From positions 1 through 64,000 of the forward strand of contig JAJPHG010000024.1 of NCBI GenBank assembly GCA_021325375.1: a stretch of DNA of 64,000 nucleotides, given 5' to 3'. Shown in pieces: positions 1-7,771 of the stretch. The first letter of the stretch is position 1, and every line of letters starts with the position of its first letter. This stretch comes from Alphaproteobacteria bacterium. Its GTDB lineage: Bacteria > Pseudomonadota > Alphaproteobacteria > Micropepsales > Micropepsaceae. Under the pieces are notes generated by a model. It made no database searches and was not told where the DNA came from. It was given only the letters and a program-made list of their open reading frames with translations. Position numbers and translations under genes: made by a program.

Positions 1-1050
1 CTGATCCGCGCCCGGCGCGAGATCGTCGCCGTCGAGGAATTCGACGAGGCCCAGCTCCAGCCCGCGAGCATCGACCTGCGGCTCGGCCCCGTCGCCTGGC
101 GGGTGCGCGCGAGCTTCCTGCCCGGCGCCAATGCCACGGTGGAGGAGAAGCTCCACAACGTCTTCATGCACGCCATCGACCTCAAGGACGGCGCGGTGCT
201 GGAGACCGGCTGCGTCTATGTCGTGCCGCTCTTGGAGAGCGTCGAGTTCTCGGCGCGGGTCTCCGGCATCGCCAACCCGAAGAGCTCGACGGGGCGCATC
301 GACGTCTTCACCCGGCTGATCACCGACCGCGCCGTCGCCTTCGACCGCATCGAGCCCGGCTATCGCGGCCCGCTCTTCGCCGAGATCAGCCCGCGCACCT
401 TCCCGGTGCTGGTGCGCAAGGGCTCGCGCCTGAACCAGCTGCGTGTCCGCCATGGCAACCCGCAATTCACCGACACCCAGCTCAAGCGCCTGCATGCCGA
501 GACGCCTTTGGTCGACGGCGAGGCCGATATCGACAACGGCTTGGGGCTCTCCATCGACCTGAAAGGCGACGGACAGGGGCGGATCGGCTGGCGGGCGAAG
601 CGCCACACAGCCCTGATCGACGTCGACCGCCGCGCCACTCTGGATCCGGAAGCCTTCTGGGACCCCGTCAACGCCCATCCGGACGGGCACATCATCCTGG
701 ACCCGGACGAGTTCTACATCCTGGCCTCGCGCGAGGCGGTCGCGATCCCGCCCGACTACGCCGCCGAGATGGTGCCCTTCAATCCGCTGGTCGGCGAGTT
801 CCGGGTCCACTATGCGGGCTTCTTCGACCCCGGTTTCGGCTTCGCGGCAGGCCAACCGCCCAGCGCCCGGGCGGTGCTCGAGGTCCGCTCCCGCGAGGTG
901 CCCTTCATCCTGGAGCACGGCCAGACCATCGGGCGGCTCGTCTTCGAGCGCCTGACCGATCCGCCCCCGGAGGTTTATGGCGAAGGGATGGGGTCGAACT
1001 ATCAGAGCCAGGGTTTGAAGCTCTCCAAGCACTTCCGGGCGCCCGCCTGA
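1..1050 (+). CDS. dcd: 2'-deoxycytidine 5'-triphosphate deaminase (5' end outside window)
   Basis: Converts dCTP to dUTP, feeding dTTP synthesis in the cytoplasm. The frame is open from base 1, so the start codon lies upstream; 349 residues are visible. The stretch QPASIDLRLG near base 58 and the SSTGR segment near base 285 are hallmark trimeric dCTP deaminase/dUTPase-fold motifs. The protein is about twice the length of E. coli Dcd and appears to contain two dUTPase-like halves, as in the long alphaproteobacterial form. The gene ends at TGA. The next gene, a GNAT acetyltransferase, lies 219 bases on, so co-transcription is uncertain. The family call is secure; only the N-terminus is missing. 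Confidence 0.93.
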   Translation: MIRARREIVAVEEFDEAQLQPASIDLRLGPVAWRVRASFLPGANATVEEKLHNVFMHAIDLKDGAVLETGCVYVVPLLESVEFSARVSGIANPKSSTGRIDVFTRLITDRAVAFDRIEPGYRGPLFAEISPRTFPVLVRKGSRLNQLRVRHGNPQFTDTQLKRLHAETPLVDGEADIDNGLGLSIDLKGDGQGRIGWRAKRHTALIDVDRRATLDPEAFWDPVNAHPDGHIILDPDEFYILASREAVAIPPDYAAEMVPFNPLVGEFRVHYAGFFDPGFGFAAGQPPSARAVLEVRSREVPFILEHGQTIGRLVFERLTDPPPEVYGEGMGSNYQSQGLKLSKHFRAPA

Positions 1051-1213
1051 GAGTTCCCTTTTGTTGCAAAAAATCCTCAGCCCCGTTGCAAAATTGGTCC
1101 CACATATGCGTGACCATTGCGTCCAGCTCATAACTGAGGCTCTCCTTTCGCCGCTGCAGGGACGACGGTTTAGGGGGTTCGTTCCTGTGGCGGGTCCACT
1201 TGAAGGGGGCAGC

Positions 1214-1251
1214 GTGAGGCGGTTACGGCGCGGAAGTGCCGGCCGCCTCAC
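1214..1251 (+). terminator. Strong stem-loop between dcd and the GNAT gene
   Basis: Nine-base perfect arms, GTGAGGCGG and CCGCCTCAC, enclose an inner CGGC/GCCG pair. Only a short AATTTT follows, then the GNAT start 18 bases later. It could be the dcd terminator with a weak U-tract, or a structured leader of the acetyltransferase gene. The rest of 1051-1269 shows no convincing gene or known RNA. Confidence 0.45.
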
Positions 1252-1269
1252 GAATTTTCAGGCCTTCCC

Positions 1270-1791
1270 ATGATCCTGCGGACAAGCCGTCTTTGCCTCA
1301 GGCCCATCGCGGTCTGCGACGCCGACGCCCTTTTCGAGGCGCGGGGCGACACAGCGCTTATGCGTTTTTGGGACTGGCCCGGGCAGGACAGCGCCGCCCA
1401 GGTCCGCGAGATCCTGGCCGCTCATATCCCCGAGCCCTCCGACGAGACGATGCTGTGGTGGGCCGTCGCCCTCTCCCCGGACGGGCCGGCAATCGGCGAG
1501 TGCGACCTCTCCGAGATCGACCGCCATCATGGCCGCGCCGAGGTCGGCTTCCTCTTCGCCCGCCGCCATTGGGGCCAGGGCTACGCCCGGGAGGCGATGG
1601 AGGCCGTGATCGGCCATGCCTTCGGGCCGCTCGGCCTGGAGCGGCTCTGGGCCCGGTTCCATGACGGCAACGAGGCGTCGCGGCGCCTCCTGGAGCGGCT
1701 GGGCTTCGCCTATGAGGGACGCCTTCGCTCCCACATCGTGCGCGACGGCGAACGGCGCGACTGCCTGATCTACGGGCGCTTGCGGAGCTGA
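1270..1791 (+). CDS. GNAT family N-acetyltransferase (RimJ/RimL-like)
   Basis: A 173-residue acetyl-CoA-dependent N-acetyltransferase of the RimJ/RimL/ribosomal-protein-type GNAT group, probably cytoplasmic. The N-terminus (ILRTSRLCLRPI) is typical of the group. The acetyl-CoA pyrophosphate loop is seen as HWGQGYAREAM at about residues 99-109. A C-terminal segment (NEASRRLLERLGF) matches the family's N-x-x-S-x-x-x-x-x-x-x-G-F signature. The substrate cannot be predicted. The last 22 bases overlap tail-to-tail with the leftward membrane-protein gene, so the two transcripts converge. Confidence 0.88.
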   Translation: MILRTSRLCLRPIAVCDADALFEARGDTALMRFWDWPGQDSAAQVREILAAHIPEPSDETMLWWAVALSPDGPAIGECDLSEIDRHHGRAEVGFLFARRHWGQGYAREAMEAVIGHAFGPLGLERLWARFHDGNEASRRLLERLGFAYEGRLRSHIVRDGERRDCLIYGRLRS

Positions 1792-2468
1792 TCGGCGACG
1801 AAGAACGGCGAATAGAGGATCAGGATGAAGACGAAGGCGATCGGCACGAGCTCGGCGATGTACCACGGCCAGGGCGAGAGCAGGTCGAGCACCGACGGGT
1901 CCTTCGACTTCGCGGCCAGGAAGCCGAAATTGACCTTGAACACCCAATCGACCGCTCCCGCCGCGAGGCCGTAGACGAGCGTCCAGACGACGACGCGCGG
2001 GATCGATCTTGGGTAGGGCCGCATCCTCATGCCCAGCGTCATGTAGAGCACCGCCGCGATCACGCCGCAGTGGAACGCGAAGAACGCCACGAAGCGCAGG
2101 TCCGGCCAGCCGAGCGCCAGCTCCGGCGTCAGCGTCGCCTGAAGCGTCGCGCTCAGCGCCCAAAAATAGGCGAGCTCATAGGTCCGCTGGTTGGGCCGGA
2201 TGAGCGAGACGATGCAGGCGATCGCCGCCCAGTCGCACAGATGCATCGGCAGGATGTTGCCCGCGCCCGCCCAGCCGCGCGCGATGAGGAGCCAGTACCA
2301 CAGGACGTAGGTCGCGATCAGCTCGGCCGCGAACAGCCAGCGCACGGCGTTCACGAGTGCGGCGCTCTTCGACATCCGCACCAGGAGCGCGAGCGCCAGC
2401 GGCACGGCGAAGGCAAGTGCGATGGCGACCTTGTGCGCCGTGCCGAACAGGACGAAATGCGGATCCAT
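1770..2468 (-). CDS. TIGR02206/YwaF family integral membrane protein, copy 3
   Basis: A 232-residue polytopic protein with about six hydrophobic segments. It is the last of three tandem paralogues read leftward. It carries the family signature GN-x-LP-x-x-LCDWA around residues 70-81, the PNQR-x-YELAYFWA stretch around 92-104 and a conserved HCG near residue 133. Cys78 and His133 are spaced 55 residues apart, as in the other two copies. The family's function in bacteria is not established. Pfam groups it with TMEM164, a eukaryotic membrane acyltransferase, so a lipid acyl-transfer role is a reasonable inference only. It starts 21 bases after the preceding copy stops, which suggests one operon. 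Confidence 0.88.
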   Translation of the reverse strand: MDPHFVLFGTAHKVAIALAFAVPLALALLVRMSKSAALVNAVRWLFAAELIATYVLWYWLLIARGWAGAGNILPMHLCDWAAIACIVSLIRPNQRTYELAYFWALSATLQATLTPELALGWPDLRFVAFFAFHCGVIAAVLYMTLGMRMRPYPRSIPRVVVWTLVYGLAAGAVDWVFKVNFGFLAAKSKDPSVLDLLSPWPWYIAELVPIAFVFILILYSPFFVADQLRKRP

Positions 2469-2489
2469 CGAAAGCCCCCGACGCTCAGT

Positions 2490-3194
2490 CTAACCCGGCT
2501 TCCTCATCCGGTCGATCACGAACCAGGGCGAATAGAGCACGACCACCGCGATCATCCCGATCGCGACCGTCTCGGGGATGTAGTAGGGCCACGCCGAGAG
2601 CAGGTCGTAGAACGTCGGATGCGTCGGCTTGGCGCGGAAGAAGCCGTAATTCGTGCCGAGCACCCAATCGGTGAGCGCAGCGGCGCCCGCATAGACGAAG
2701 GTCCAGCCGATGACGCGTGGGATCGAGGCTTCGACCTGGCGCAAACGCGTGCCGAAGGTCAGATAGATCACCGCGGCGATGATCCCGGCATGGCCCAGGA
2801 TGAAGACGACGAATTGCGGCTCGGGGAATTTGTAGTTCACGTCCGGCGTGACGAGCCCCTGGATCGTTCCGGCGAAGGCCCAGAAATAAGCAAGCTCATA
2901 GGCCTTGCGGTTCGGCTTGAAGAACGTGACCAGCAGCGCGATCGTCGCCCAGTCGCACAGGTTCATCGGCAGCGCGTTGCCCAGGCCCAGCCAGCCGCGT
3001 GCGATGAAAAGCGCGTACCACGCGATCCATGTGCCGATGAGCAGCGCCGCGAAGCACCAGCGGAAGAGCGGATCGAGCGTGGGACGCCTGCGCACCACCA
3101 GCGCCAGCGCCGCCGGTACGAGGACGGTGAGCAGGATTGCCGCGACGTGGTCCGGCCCGAACGGGACGAACTTATCGTGCACCTTGCGCCCCAA
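2490..3194 (-). CDS. TIGR02206/YwaF family integral membrane protein, copy 2
   Basis: A 234-residue middle member of the tandem triplet, with about six membrane segments. It shows the same GNALPMNLCDWA signature (Cys80), KPNRKAYELAYFWA, and a conserved His135 in LGHAGII. The second half, with TNYGF and a proline-rich PTHPTF stretch, also aligns with both neighbours. It begins 23 bases inside the end of copy 1, so translation is probably coupled. Divergence between copies is substantial outside the motifs, which argues for an old duplication with separate roles rather than a recent gene amplification. No function is proven. Confidence 0.88.
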   Translation of the reverse strand: MGRKVHDKFVPFGPDHVAAILLTVLVPAALALVVRRRPTLDPLFRWCFAALLIGTWIAWYALFIARGWLGLGNALPMNLCDWATIALLVTFFKPNRKAYELAYFWAFAGTIQGLVTPDVNYKFPEPQFVVFILGHAGIIAAVIYLTFGTRLRQVEASIPRVIGWTFVYAGAAALTDWVLGTNYGFFRAKPTHPTFYDLLSAWPYYIPETVAIGMIAVVVLYSPWFVIDRMRKPG

Positions 3195-3885
3195 GGCTGC
3201 GCGCGCGGGCGGCCAGATAGAACGGCGCGTAGAGGATCAGCATCGCCGCGATGGCGACGGCGAAGCACTCGGCGATGTACCACGGCCATGGCGCCATCGC
3301 GTCGAACAGCGTGGCCGTCGCGGGCTTGGCGCGCAGGAAGCCGTAATTGGTGCCGAGAAGAACATCCGCCGTGCCCGCGGCGGCGACATATGAGAGCGTC
3401 CAAAGGATCACGCGCCGGATCGACCCGGGAACGGGCCGCATGCCGAGCGCGAAGGTCATATAGAGCACGCCGGTGATGATGGTCGCGTGATAGAAGAAGA
3501 AGAACACGAAGCGCCAATCGGGGAAATCGTATTGCAGGTCGGGCGTGATCGTGGTGAGCAGCGTTCCCGCGAGCGCCCAGAAGTAGGCGAGCTCGTAGCT
3601 GCGCTGGTTCGGCCTCAAGAGCGTCACCACCACGGCGATCGTCGCCCAGTCGCAGAGATTGAGCGGCAGCACGTTGCCGAGCGCCAGCCAGCCCTTGAGA
3701 TAGAACATGAGGAGATAGAGCGCCCAGTCGCCGAGCAGAAACGCCGCGAGCGTCCAGCGCAATGCCCTGTCGAAGCCGGGACTGCGCGCCGCGCGGCTGG
3801 CCATGATGAGCGCGGCCGAGACCGCGAACATCAGCACGACGGCGCTGATATGCGACACCCCAAAGGAATGGAATGGAGCCGGCAC
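3172..3885 (-). CDS. TIGR02206/YwaF family integral membrane protein, copy 1
   Basis: A 237-residue first gene of the triplet. The GTG start at 3885 is chosen because a strong GAGGAGGGA lies just upstream and the other two copies align from here. The longer open frame runs antisense through the tRNA gene and is not credible. It contains GNVLPLNLCDWA (Cys78), RPNQRSYELAYFWA, and FYHATII (His133). About six hydrophobic segments and a basic C-terminus place it in the inner membrane. It overlaps the next copy by 23 bases. Function is unknown; a lipid-modifying enzyme is possible by analogy with TMEM164. Confidence 0.86.
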   Translation of the reverse strand: MPAPFHSFGVSHISAVVLMFAVSAALIMASRAARSPGFDRALRWTLAAFLLGDWALYLLMFYLKGWLALGNVLPLNLCDWATIAVVVTLLRPNQRSYELAYFWALAGTLLTTITPDLQYDFPDWRFVFFFFYHATIITGVLYMTFALGMRPVPGSIRRVILWTLSYVAAAGTADVLLGTNYGFLRAKPATATLFDAMAPWPWYIAECFAVAIAAMLILYAPFYLAARARSLGAQGAR

Positions 3886-3992
3886 GGCTTGTCCCTCCTC
3901 GACGCGGCATGAGGGAAATGCGCGTCCATGGCGAATTGGTGGCGGAGCACCTTTCCTGTCAGCGATTTCACATGCTAAGGAAGCCGGCGCAT

Positions 3993-4066
3993 GCGGGCGT
4001 AGCTCAATGGTAGAGCTGTAGCTTCCCAAGCTACTGACGAGGGTTCGATTCCCTTCGCCCGCTCCA
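3993..4066 (+). tRNA. tRNA-Gly (anticodon CCC)
   Basis: A complete cloverleaf. The acceptor arms are GCGGGCG and CGCCCGC, and the D-arm is GCTC/GAGC. The anticodon stem GTAGC/GCTAC encloses loop TTCCCAA, giving anticodon CCC, which reads GGG. The T-arm loop is TTCGATT, and CCA is encoded at 4064-4066. It stands alone, not in an rRNA operon. Confidence 0.95.
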
Positions 4067-4109
4067 GGCTCCGCCGCGGTCCGTAGCGACAGCGTGCGGA
4101 CGCGGAGCC
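4067..4109 (+). terminator. Stem-loop immediately after tRNA-Gly
   Basis: The arms GGCTCCGC (4067-4074) and GCGGAGCC (4102-4109) form a stem directly abutting the tRNA CCA. There is no U-tract, so it may be a processing or termination structure. Further small hairpins follow up to about 4190. Confidence 0.35.
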
Positions 4110-4225
4110 TGCCGCGGCGTAGCTCGCGTAAGCGAGCGAAGCCGGGCCTCGGCCCGCGCAGCTTCGCCCCGGCAAACCAGCCTTCGCTCGCGAAGCGGTG
4201 GCGCACCGTCGCCCCCCTGCGAGCT

Positions 4226-4564
4226 CTAGCGAGTGTGGAACACCACGCTCTCGCCGTCGTAGAGATTGCTGGCGTCGAAGACGATCACGCGGAAATCTCC
4301 CGGCAGCATCGCGGGATCGACCGGAATGCTGTCGCTCGTCACGGCGGTGTTGACTGTCTTGCATGTCGCGAAGGTGGTGCCGAAAGAGTTGCGGAAGCAA
4401 AACTTGCCGCCGGCAGGTTCGCTGGAATAGCTCACCGTGACCGTGGCCGTGTGGCCGTTGCCGTCGAGCGTCTGACCCGTGTAGACGACGTAGTCGGCAT
4501 GGGCGGGCTGGGCGGCGAAGACAATAAGAGCGACACATGTCGCCGTGACGTGAAAGAGCTTCAT
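4226..4564 (-). CDS. Small secreted protein of unknown function
   Basis: A 112-residue protein with a clear Sec signal peptide (MKLFHVTATCVALIVF..., cleavage likely after AHA at about residue 23). The mature part is rich in beta-prone, Thr/Val-rich sequence. It holds two cysteines (near CFRNS and TCKTV) that could form a disulfide in the periplasm. The start at 4564 is preferred over an upstream in-frame ATG because AAGGGGG sits correctly before it and the signal peptide begins there. I recognise no family. It is transcribed away from the serine hydrolase, with 288 bases between the two starts. Confidence 0.72.
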   Translation of the reverse strand: MKLFHVTATCVALIVFAAQPAHADYVVYTGQTLDGNGHTATVTVSYSSEPAGGKFCFRNSFGTTFATCKTVNTAVTSDSIPVDPAMLPGDFRVIVFDASNLYDGESVVFHTR

Positions 4565-4852
4565 GATAGACCCCCTTGCGGCAGCCCCCGGAGGCGCCGC
4601 GTTGATGCATCTATGTTGGAACTCGGAAAATCCCGCACCCGGAAATGACGCAGCGGAGGCCGCCATTATAGCGCCGCTGTTCATTTGGGTCTTGGACTCT
4701 GCCGACATTCGAGAGGTTTTGCGCGCCATTGACGGCCGACGGGTGAAAAGCCTTCGATCTGATCGAGTTTTGCCGCTAACCTATTGATCGGATACGAGGC
4801 ATACGAGGATTCAATTCCCTTCGTCCAAGAGCAATTGAAAAAGATTTCCCCC

Positions 4853-6022
4853 ATGCCCCCCCTTCACCGCCGCGACTTCCTCGCTCTCTCCGCCGCCGCG
4901 CTGGCCGCGCCGGCGGCACGCGCGGCGACGCCCTGGTCGCGCGACTTCGGCGATTTCGTCGCCGAGGGCCTCGCGACCACGAACACGCCCGGCATGAGCG
5001 TCGCGATCGTGCGGCAAGGGCGCACGGTGTTCAGCGCCGGCTATGGCTACGGCGATGTCGAGAAGGCGCGGCGCGTGAGCGCCGATTCCGTGTTCCAGAT
5101 CGCCTCGGTCAGCAAGACCGTGACGGGACTGGCGATGATGATGCTGTGGGAGGACGGCCGCTTCAGGCTCGACGATGCAATCGCGCCGCATATCGATTTC
5201 GCGGTGGCGCATCCCAAATTCCCCGACGTGCCGATCACGTTCCGGCACCAGTTCACCCACACCTCGGGCATCTCGGACGCGGTCTACGACACGCTGGAAT
5301 TCACCGATGCGACGACGCCGCCCTTGCGCGCGTTCCTCGCGAGCTATCTTTCGCCCGGCGGACGCTTCTACGACGCGGACAAAGGCTATGCCGCCGCGAA
5401 ACCCGGAACGGCCTGGAGCTACAGCAACGTCGCGGTGGCGCTCCTCGGTTACCTGGCGGGGCGTATCGGTCGGCGCGAGCCGCTGGACGCGATCACCGCG
5501 ACGCGGCTCTTCGCCCCGCTCGGCCTGCGCAACACGGCGTGGCGCTATGCCGGCATCACCGACGGGCAGCTCGCGCTTCCCTACGTGTTCCAGGACGCGC
5601 GCTTCCATCGGCTTCCACGCGAAACCTATCCGGACTGGCCCGCGGGGCTGCTCTGCACCTCGGCCAATGACTTCGCGAAGATCCTGGCGATCTATACGCA
5701 GGATGGCACCGTGGGCGGCCATCGCTTCGTCAAGCCCGAAACGCTCGCCACGATGTTCACGCCCGATGCGGTGCTGCCCGCCAAGGACCATCCCGAGATC
5801 CGCCAGGGCCTGATCTGGCGCCTGCGCGAATGGGGCGGCGACCGCGTCGCCTCGCACAATGGTGGCGACGCGGGCGCGGCGACGGTTGCGGTGATCGACC
5901 GCGACCGGCGCAGCGCGGTGCTCGCTTTCGCCAACATCTCGCAAGGCCCCAACTTCGCGCCCTTCCAGAAAGAGGTCGCCGAGCGGCTGCTGGAGAAGGC
6001 GCGCGAGGCGTCGAAACGATGA
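4853..6022 (+). CDS. Tat-exported serine hydrolase (class C beta-lactamase family)
   Basis: A 389-residue beta-lactamase-fold hydrolase (Pfam Beta-lactamase, as in AmpC, EstB-type esterases and D-aminopeptidases). The N-terminus holds a twin-arginine signal (HRRDFLALS, then an Ala-rich core ending ARA), so the enzyme should act in the periplasm. Catalytic motifs are visible: S85-V-S-K88 (SxxK), Y190-S-N192 (YxN) and H335-N-G337 (the KTG-equivalent box). A His in this last box is more typical of esterases than of true beta-lactamases. Its stop overlaps the start of an acyl-CoA dehydrogenase (ATGA), suggesting that an ester or amide product may be handled by a linked lipid or acyl pathway. Confidence 0.9.
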   Translation: MPPLHRRDFLALSAAALAAPAARAATPWSRDFGDFVAEGLATTNTPGMSVAIVRQGRTVFSAGYGYGDVEKARRVSADSVFQIASVSKTVTGLAMMMLWEDGRFRLDDAIAPHIDFAVAHPKFPDVPITFRHQFTHTSGISDAVYDTLEFTDATTPPLRAFLASYLSPGGRFYDADKGYAAAKPGTAWSYSNVAVALLGYLAGRIGRREPLDAITATRLFAPLGLRNTAWRYAGITDGQLALPYVFQDARFHRLPRETYPDWPAGLLCTSANDFAKILAIYTQDGTVGGHRFVKPETLATMFTPDAVLPAKDHPEIRQGLIWRLREWGGDRVASHNGGDAGAATVAVIDRDRRSAVLAFANISQGPNFAPFQKEVAERLLEKAREASKR

Positions 6023-7221
6023 ACCTCGAGCTTGCGCCCGAAGACCGCGCCTTTCGCGACGAGGTTCGCGCGTTCCTGGAAGCCTCGCTGCCCGAGCATC
6101 TGCGCGAAGCCGGACGCAATCCCACGAGCGTCTTCACCGACAAGAAATACAGCCTCGCCTGGCAGAAGATCCTGCATGCGCAGGGCTGGGCGGCGCCCGC
6201 ATGGCCGAAGGAATATGGCGGTCCGGGCTGGAGCGTGATGCAGCGCTATATCTTCGCAGCCGAGTGCGCCCGCGCCGGCGCCCCCGGCCTGTCGCCGATG
6301 GGACTGCGCATGGTCGGGCCCTGCATCATGCGCTACGGCACTGATGAGCAGAAGGCGCATCACCTGCCGCGCATCCTTTCGGGCGAGGATTATTGGTGCC
6401 AGGGCTATTCGGAGCCGGGCTCGGGCTCCGACCTCGCCTCGCTGCAACTGCGCGCGACGTCCGACGGCGACGATTACGTGCTGAACGGCTCGAAGATCTG
6501 GACGACGCATGCGCATTGGGCGAACCGGATGTTCTGCCTCGTGCGCACGCGCGCCGACGGCATGCCGCAGGCGGGCATCACCTTCCTCCTGCTCGACATG
6601 GCATCGCCGGGCATCGGCGTGAAGCCGATCATCACGCTGGCCGGGGAGCACGAGGTCAACCAGGTGTTCTTCGACGACGTGCGCGTGCCGAAGGCGAACC
6701 GCCTGGGCGCGGAGAATGACGGCTGGACGGTCGCCAAATACCTGCTCGAATTCGAGCGCGGCGGCGCGTCGGGCACCGGGCTGAAGAGCGCGCTCGAACG
6801 CCTGCGCGCGATGGCGCGCGCGGAAAGCGACGGAAGCGGCCGCGCGCTGATCGACGACGATATGTTCCGCGCCAAGCTCGCCGCGGCCGAGGTGCAGGTG
6901 CTCGCCATCGAGATGAGCGAGCACCGCGTGATGAGCGCGCTGGCGTCGGGGCGCAATCCCGGCCCCGCCTCCTCGATGCTGAAGATGCAAGGCACCGAGG
7001 CGATGCAGATGCTCGACGAGCTCGCGATCGAGATCGCGGGCACCTATGCCCTCGCCGACCAGATGGAGGCGCGCCAGCCGGGCTCGAACGTCGAGCCCAT
7101 CGGCCCCAGGCACAGCCTGTACGCGATGCAGCGCTATCTCAACAATCGCGCCGCCTCGATCTATGGCGGCTCGAACGAGATCCAGCGCGGCATCATCGCG
7201 CGGCTCGTGCTGCGGCTGTGA
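6019..7221 (+). CDS. Acyl-CoA dehydrogenase
   Basis: A 400-residue flavoprotein that alpha,beta-dehydrogenates an acyl-CoA. The start at 6019 overlaps the preceding stop (ATGA), so translation is coupled. Domains in order: an N-terminal helical domain; a middle beta domain with YSEPGSGSDLASL at about residues 131-143 and KIWTTHAH near 163; and a C-terminal helical domain ending YGGSNEIQRGIIA. In the last motif Gly replaces the Glu of the classic YEGT catalytic loop, as is common in environmental FadE-type enzymes that use a base elsewhere or act on branched or cyclic acyl groups. The substrate is unknown. Confidence 0.92.
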   Translation: MNLELAPEDRAFRDEVRAFLEASLPEHLREAGRNPTSVFTDKKYSLAWQKILHAQGWAAPAWPKEYGGPGWSVMQRYIFAAECARAGAPGLSPMGLRMVGPCIMRYGTDEQKAHHLPRILSGEDYWCQGYSEPGSGSDLASLQLRATSDGDDYVLNGSKIWTTHAHWANRMFCLVRTRADGMPQAGITFLLLDMASPGIGVKPIITLAGEHEVNQVFFDDVRVPKANRLGAENDGWTVAKYLLEFERGGASGTGLKSALERLRAMARAESDGSGRALIDDDMFRAKLAAAEVQVLAIEMSEHRVMSALASGRNPGPASSMLKMQGTEAMQMLDELAIEIAGTYALADQMEARQPGSNVEPIGPRHSLYAMQRYLNNRAASIYGGSNEIQRGIIARLVLRL

Positions 7222-7246
7222 CGAGACCGGGCACGCGACGCTCCCG

Positions 7247-7651
7247 CTACCGGCGGTCGCCCCAGTTGGACGAATCGCGGTCGTCGTGCCAGCCGTCGCC
7301 ATAGACGTTGCGCGAGCCCCAATCGGCCTCGCCGATCTCCTCGCCGATGCCGCGCAGCTCGCCCGCATAGTGGCGGAACGCGGCATAGTCGATGCCCTCG
7401 TCGCTCTCGTAATAAGCCTGCTCGACGCGCGCCTCGATGCGGTCGAGCTCCTTCTGGATCGACCAGGCGCGACGCGGATCGATGCGGTACTGGCGCACGC
7501 GATCGGCGATCGTGTCGTCGAGATGCTGCTCCCAGCGCGAGAGCCTGGAATAGCCTTCGTCGGAATCGCGGATCTGCACGGGATCGGCCGAAGCGGCGGT
7601 CGCCGACAGCCATACGGCCGCCGTCAGCGTCGCGAATGCGGATTTGATCAT
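7247..7651 (-). CDS. Small periplasmic protein, charged, unknown function
   Basis: A 134-residue protein with a Sec signal (MIKSAFATLTAAVWLSATAASA). The mature part is acidic, Arg-rich and mostly helical, with a Trp-, Asp- and Gly-rich tail. The ATG at 7651 is preferred to the TTG at 7663 because GGGGA lies a few bases before it. It converges with the acyl-CoA dehydrogenase gene, 25 bases from its stop. No family is recognised; the helical, regularly spaced Arg/Asp/Glu region suggests a structural or binding role in the periplasm. Confidence 0.7.
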   Translation of the reverse strand: MIKSAFATLTAAVWLSATAASADPVQIRDSDEGYSRLSRWEQHLDDTIADRVRQYRIDPRRAWSIQKELDRIEARVEQAYYESDEGIDYAAFRHYAGELRGIGEEIGEADWGSRNVYGDGWHDDRDSSNWGDRR

Positions 7652-7771
7652 GATGTTCCCCAATGTTGCGTCCCCAGTGATCGTTCCAGCGTGGCCGGAA
7701 CGCGCTGAACAGCGTCTGAACCGATCGTGTCGGATTCGTGGCGCCTTCGGGGAATCTCGAAGATCGGGAAA

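Noticed and set aside
1100..1260. Possible signal-recognition-particle or 6S RNA in the dcd-GNAT gap.
   Set aside because: The conserved GGAAGCAGC-type loop and the long closing stem of those RNAs are absent.
3886..4610. Leftward open frames passing through the tRNA-Gly gene and extending the third TIGR02206 gene upstream (they encode phrases such as KGIEPSS and NRTLVSSLGS).
   Set aside because: They are antisense translations of the tRNA, a well-known annotation artefact, and a better GTG start with a ribosome site exists at 3885.
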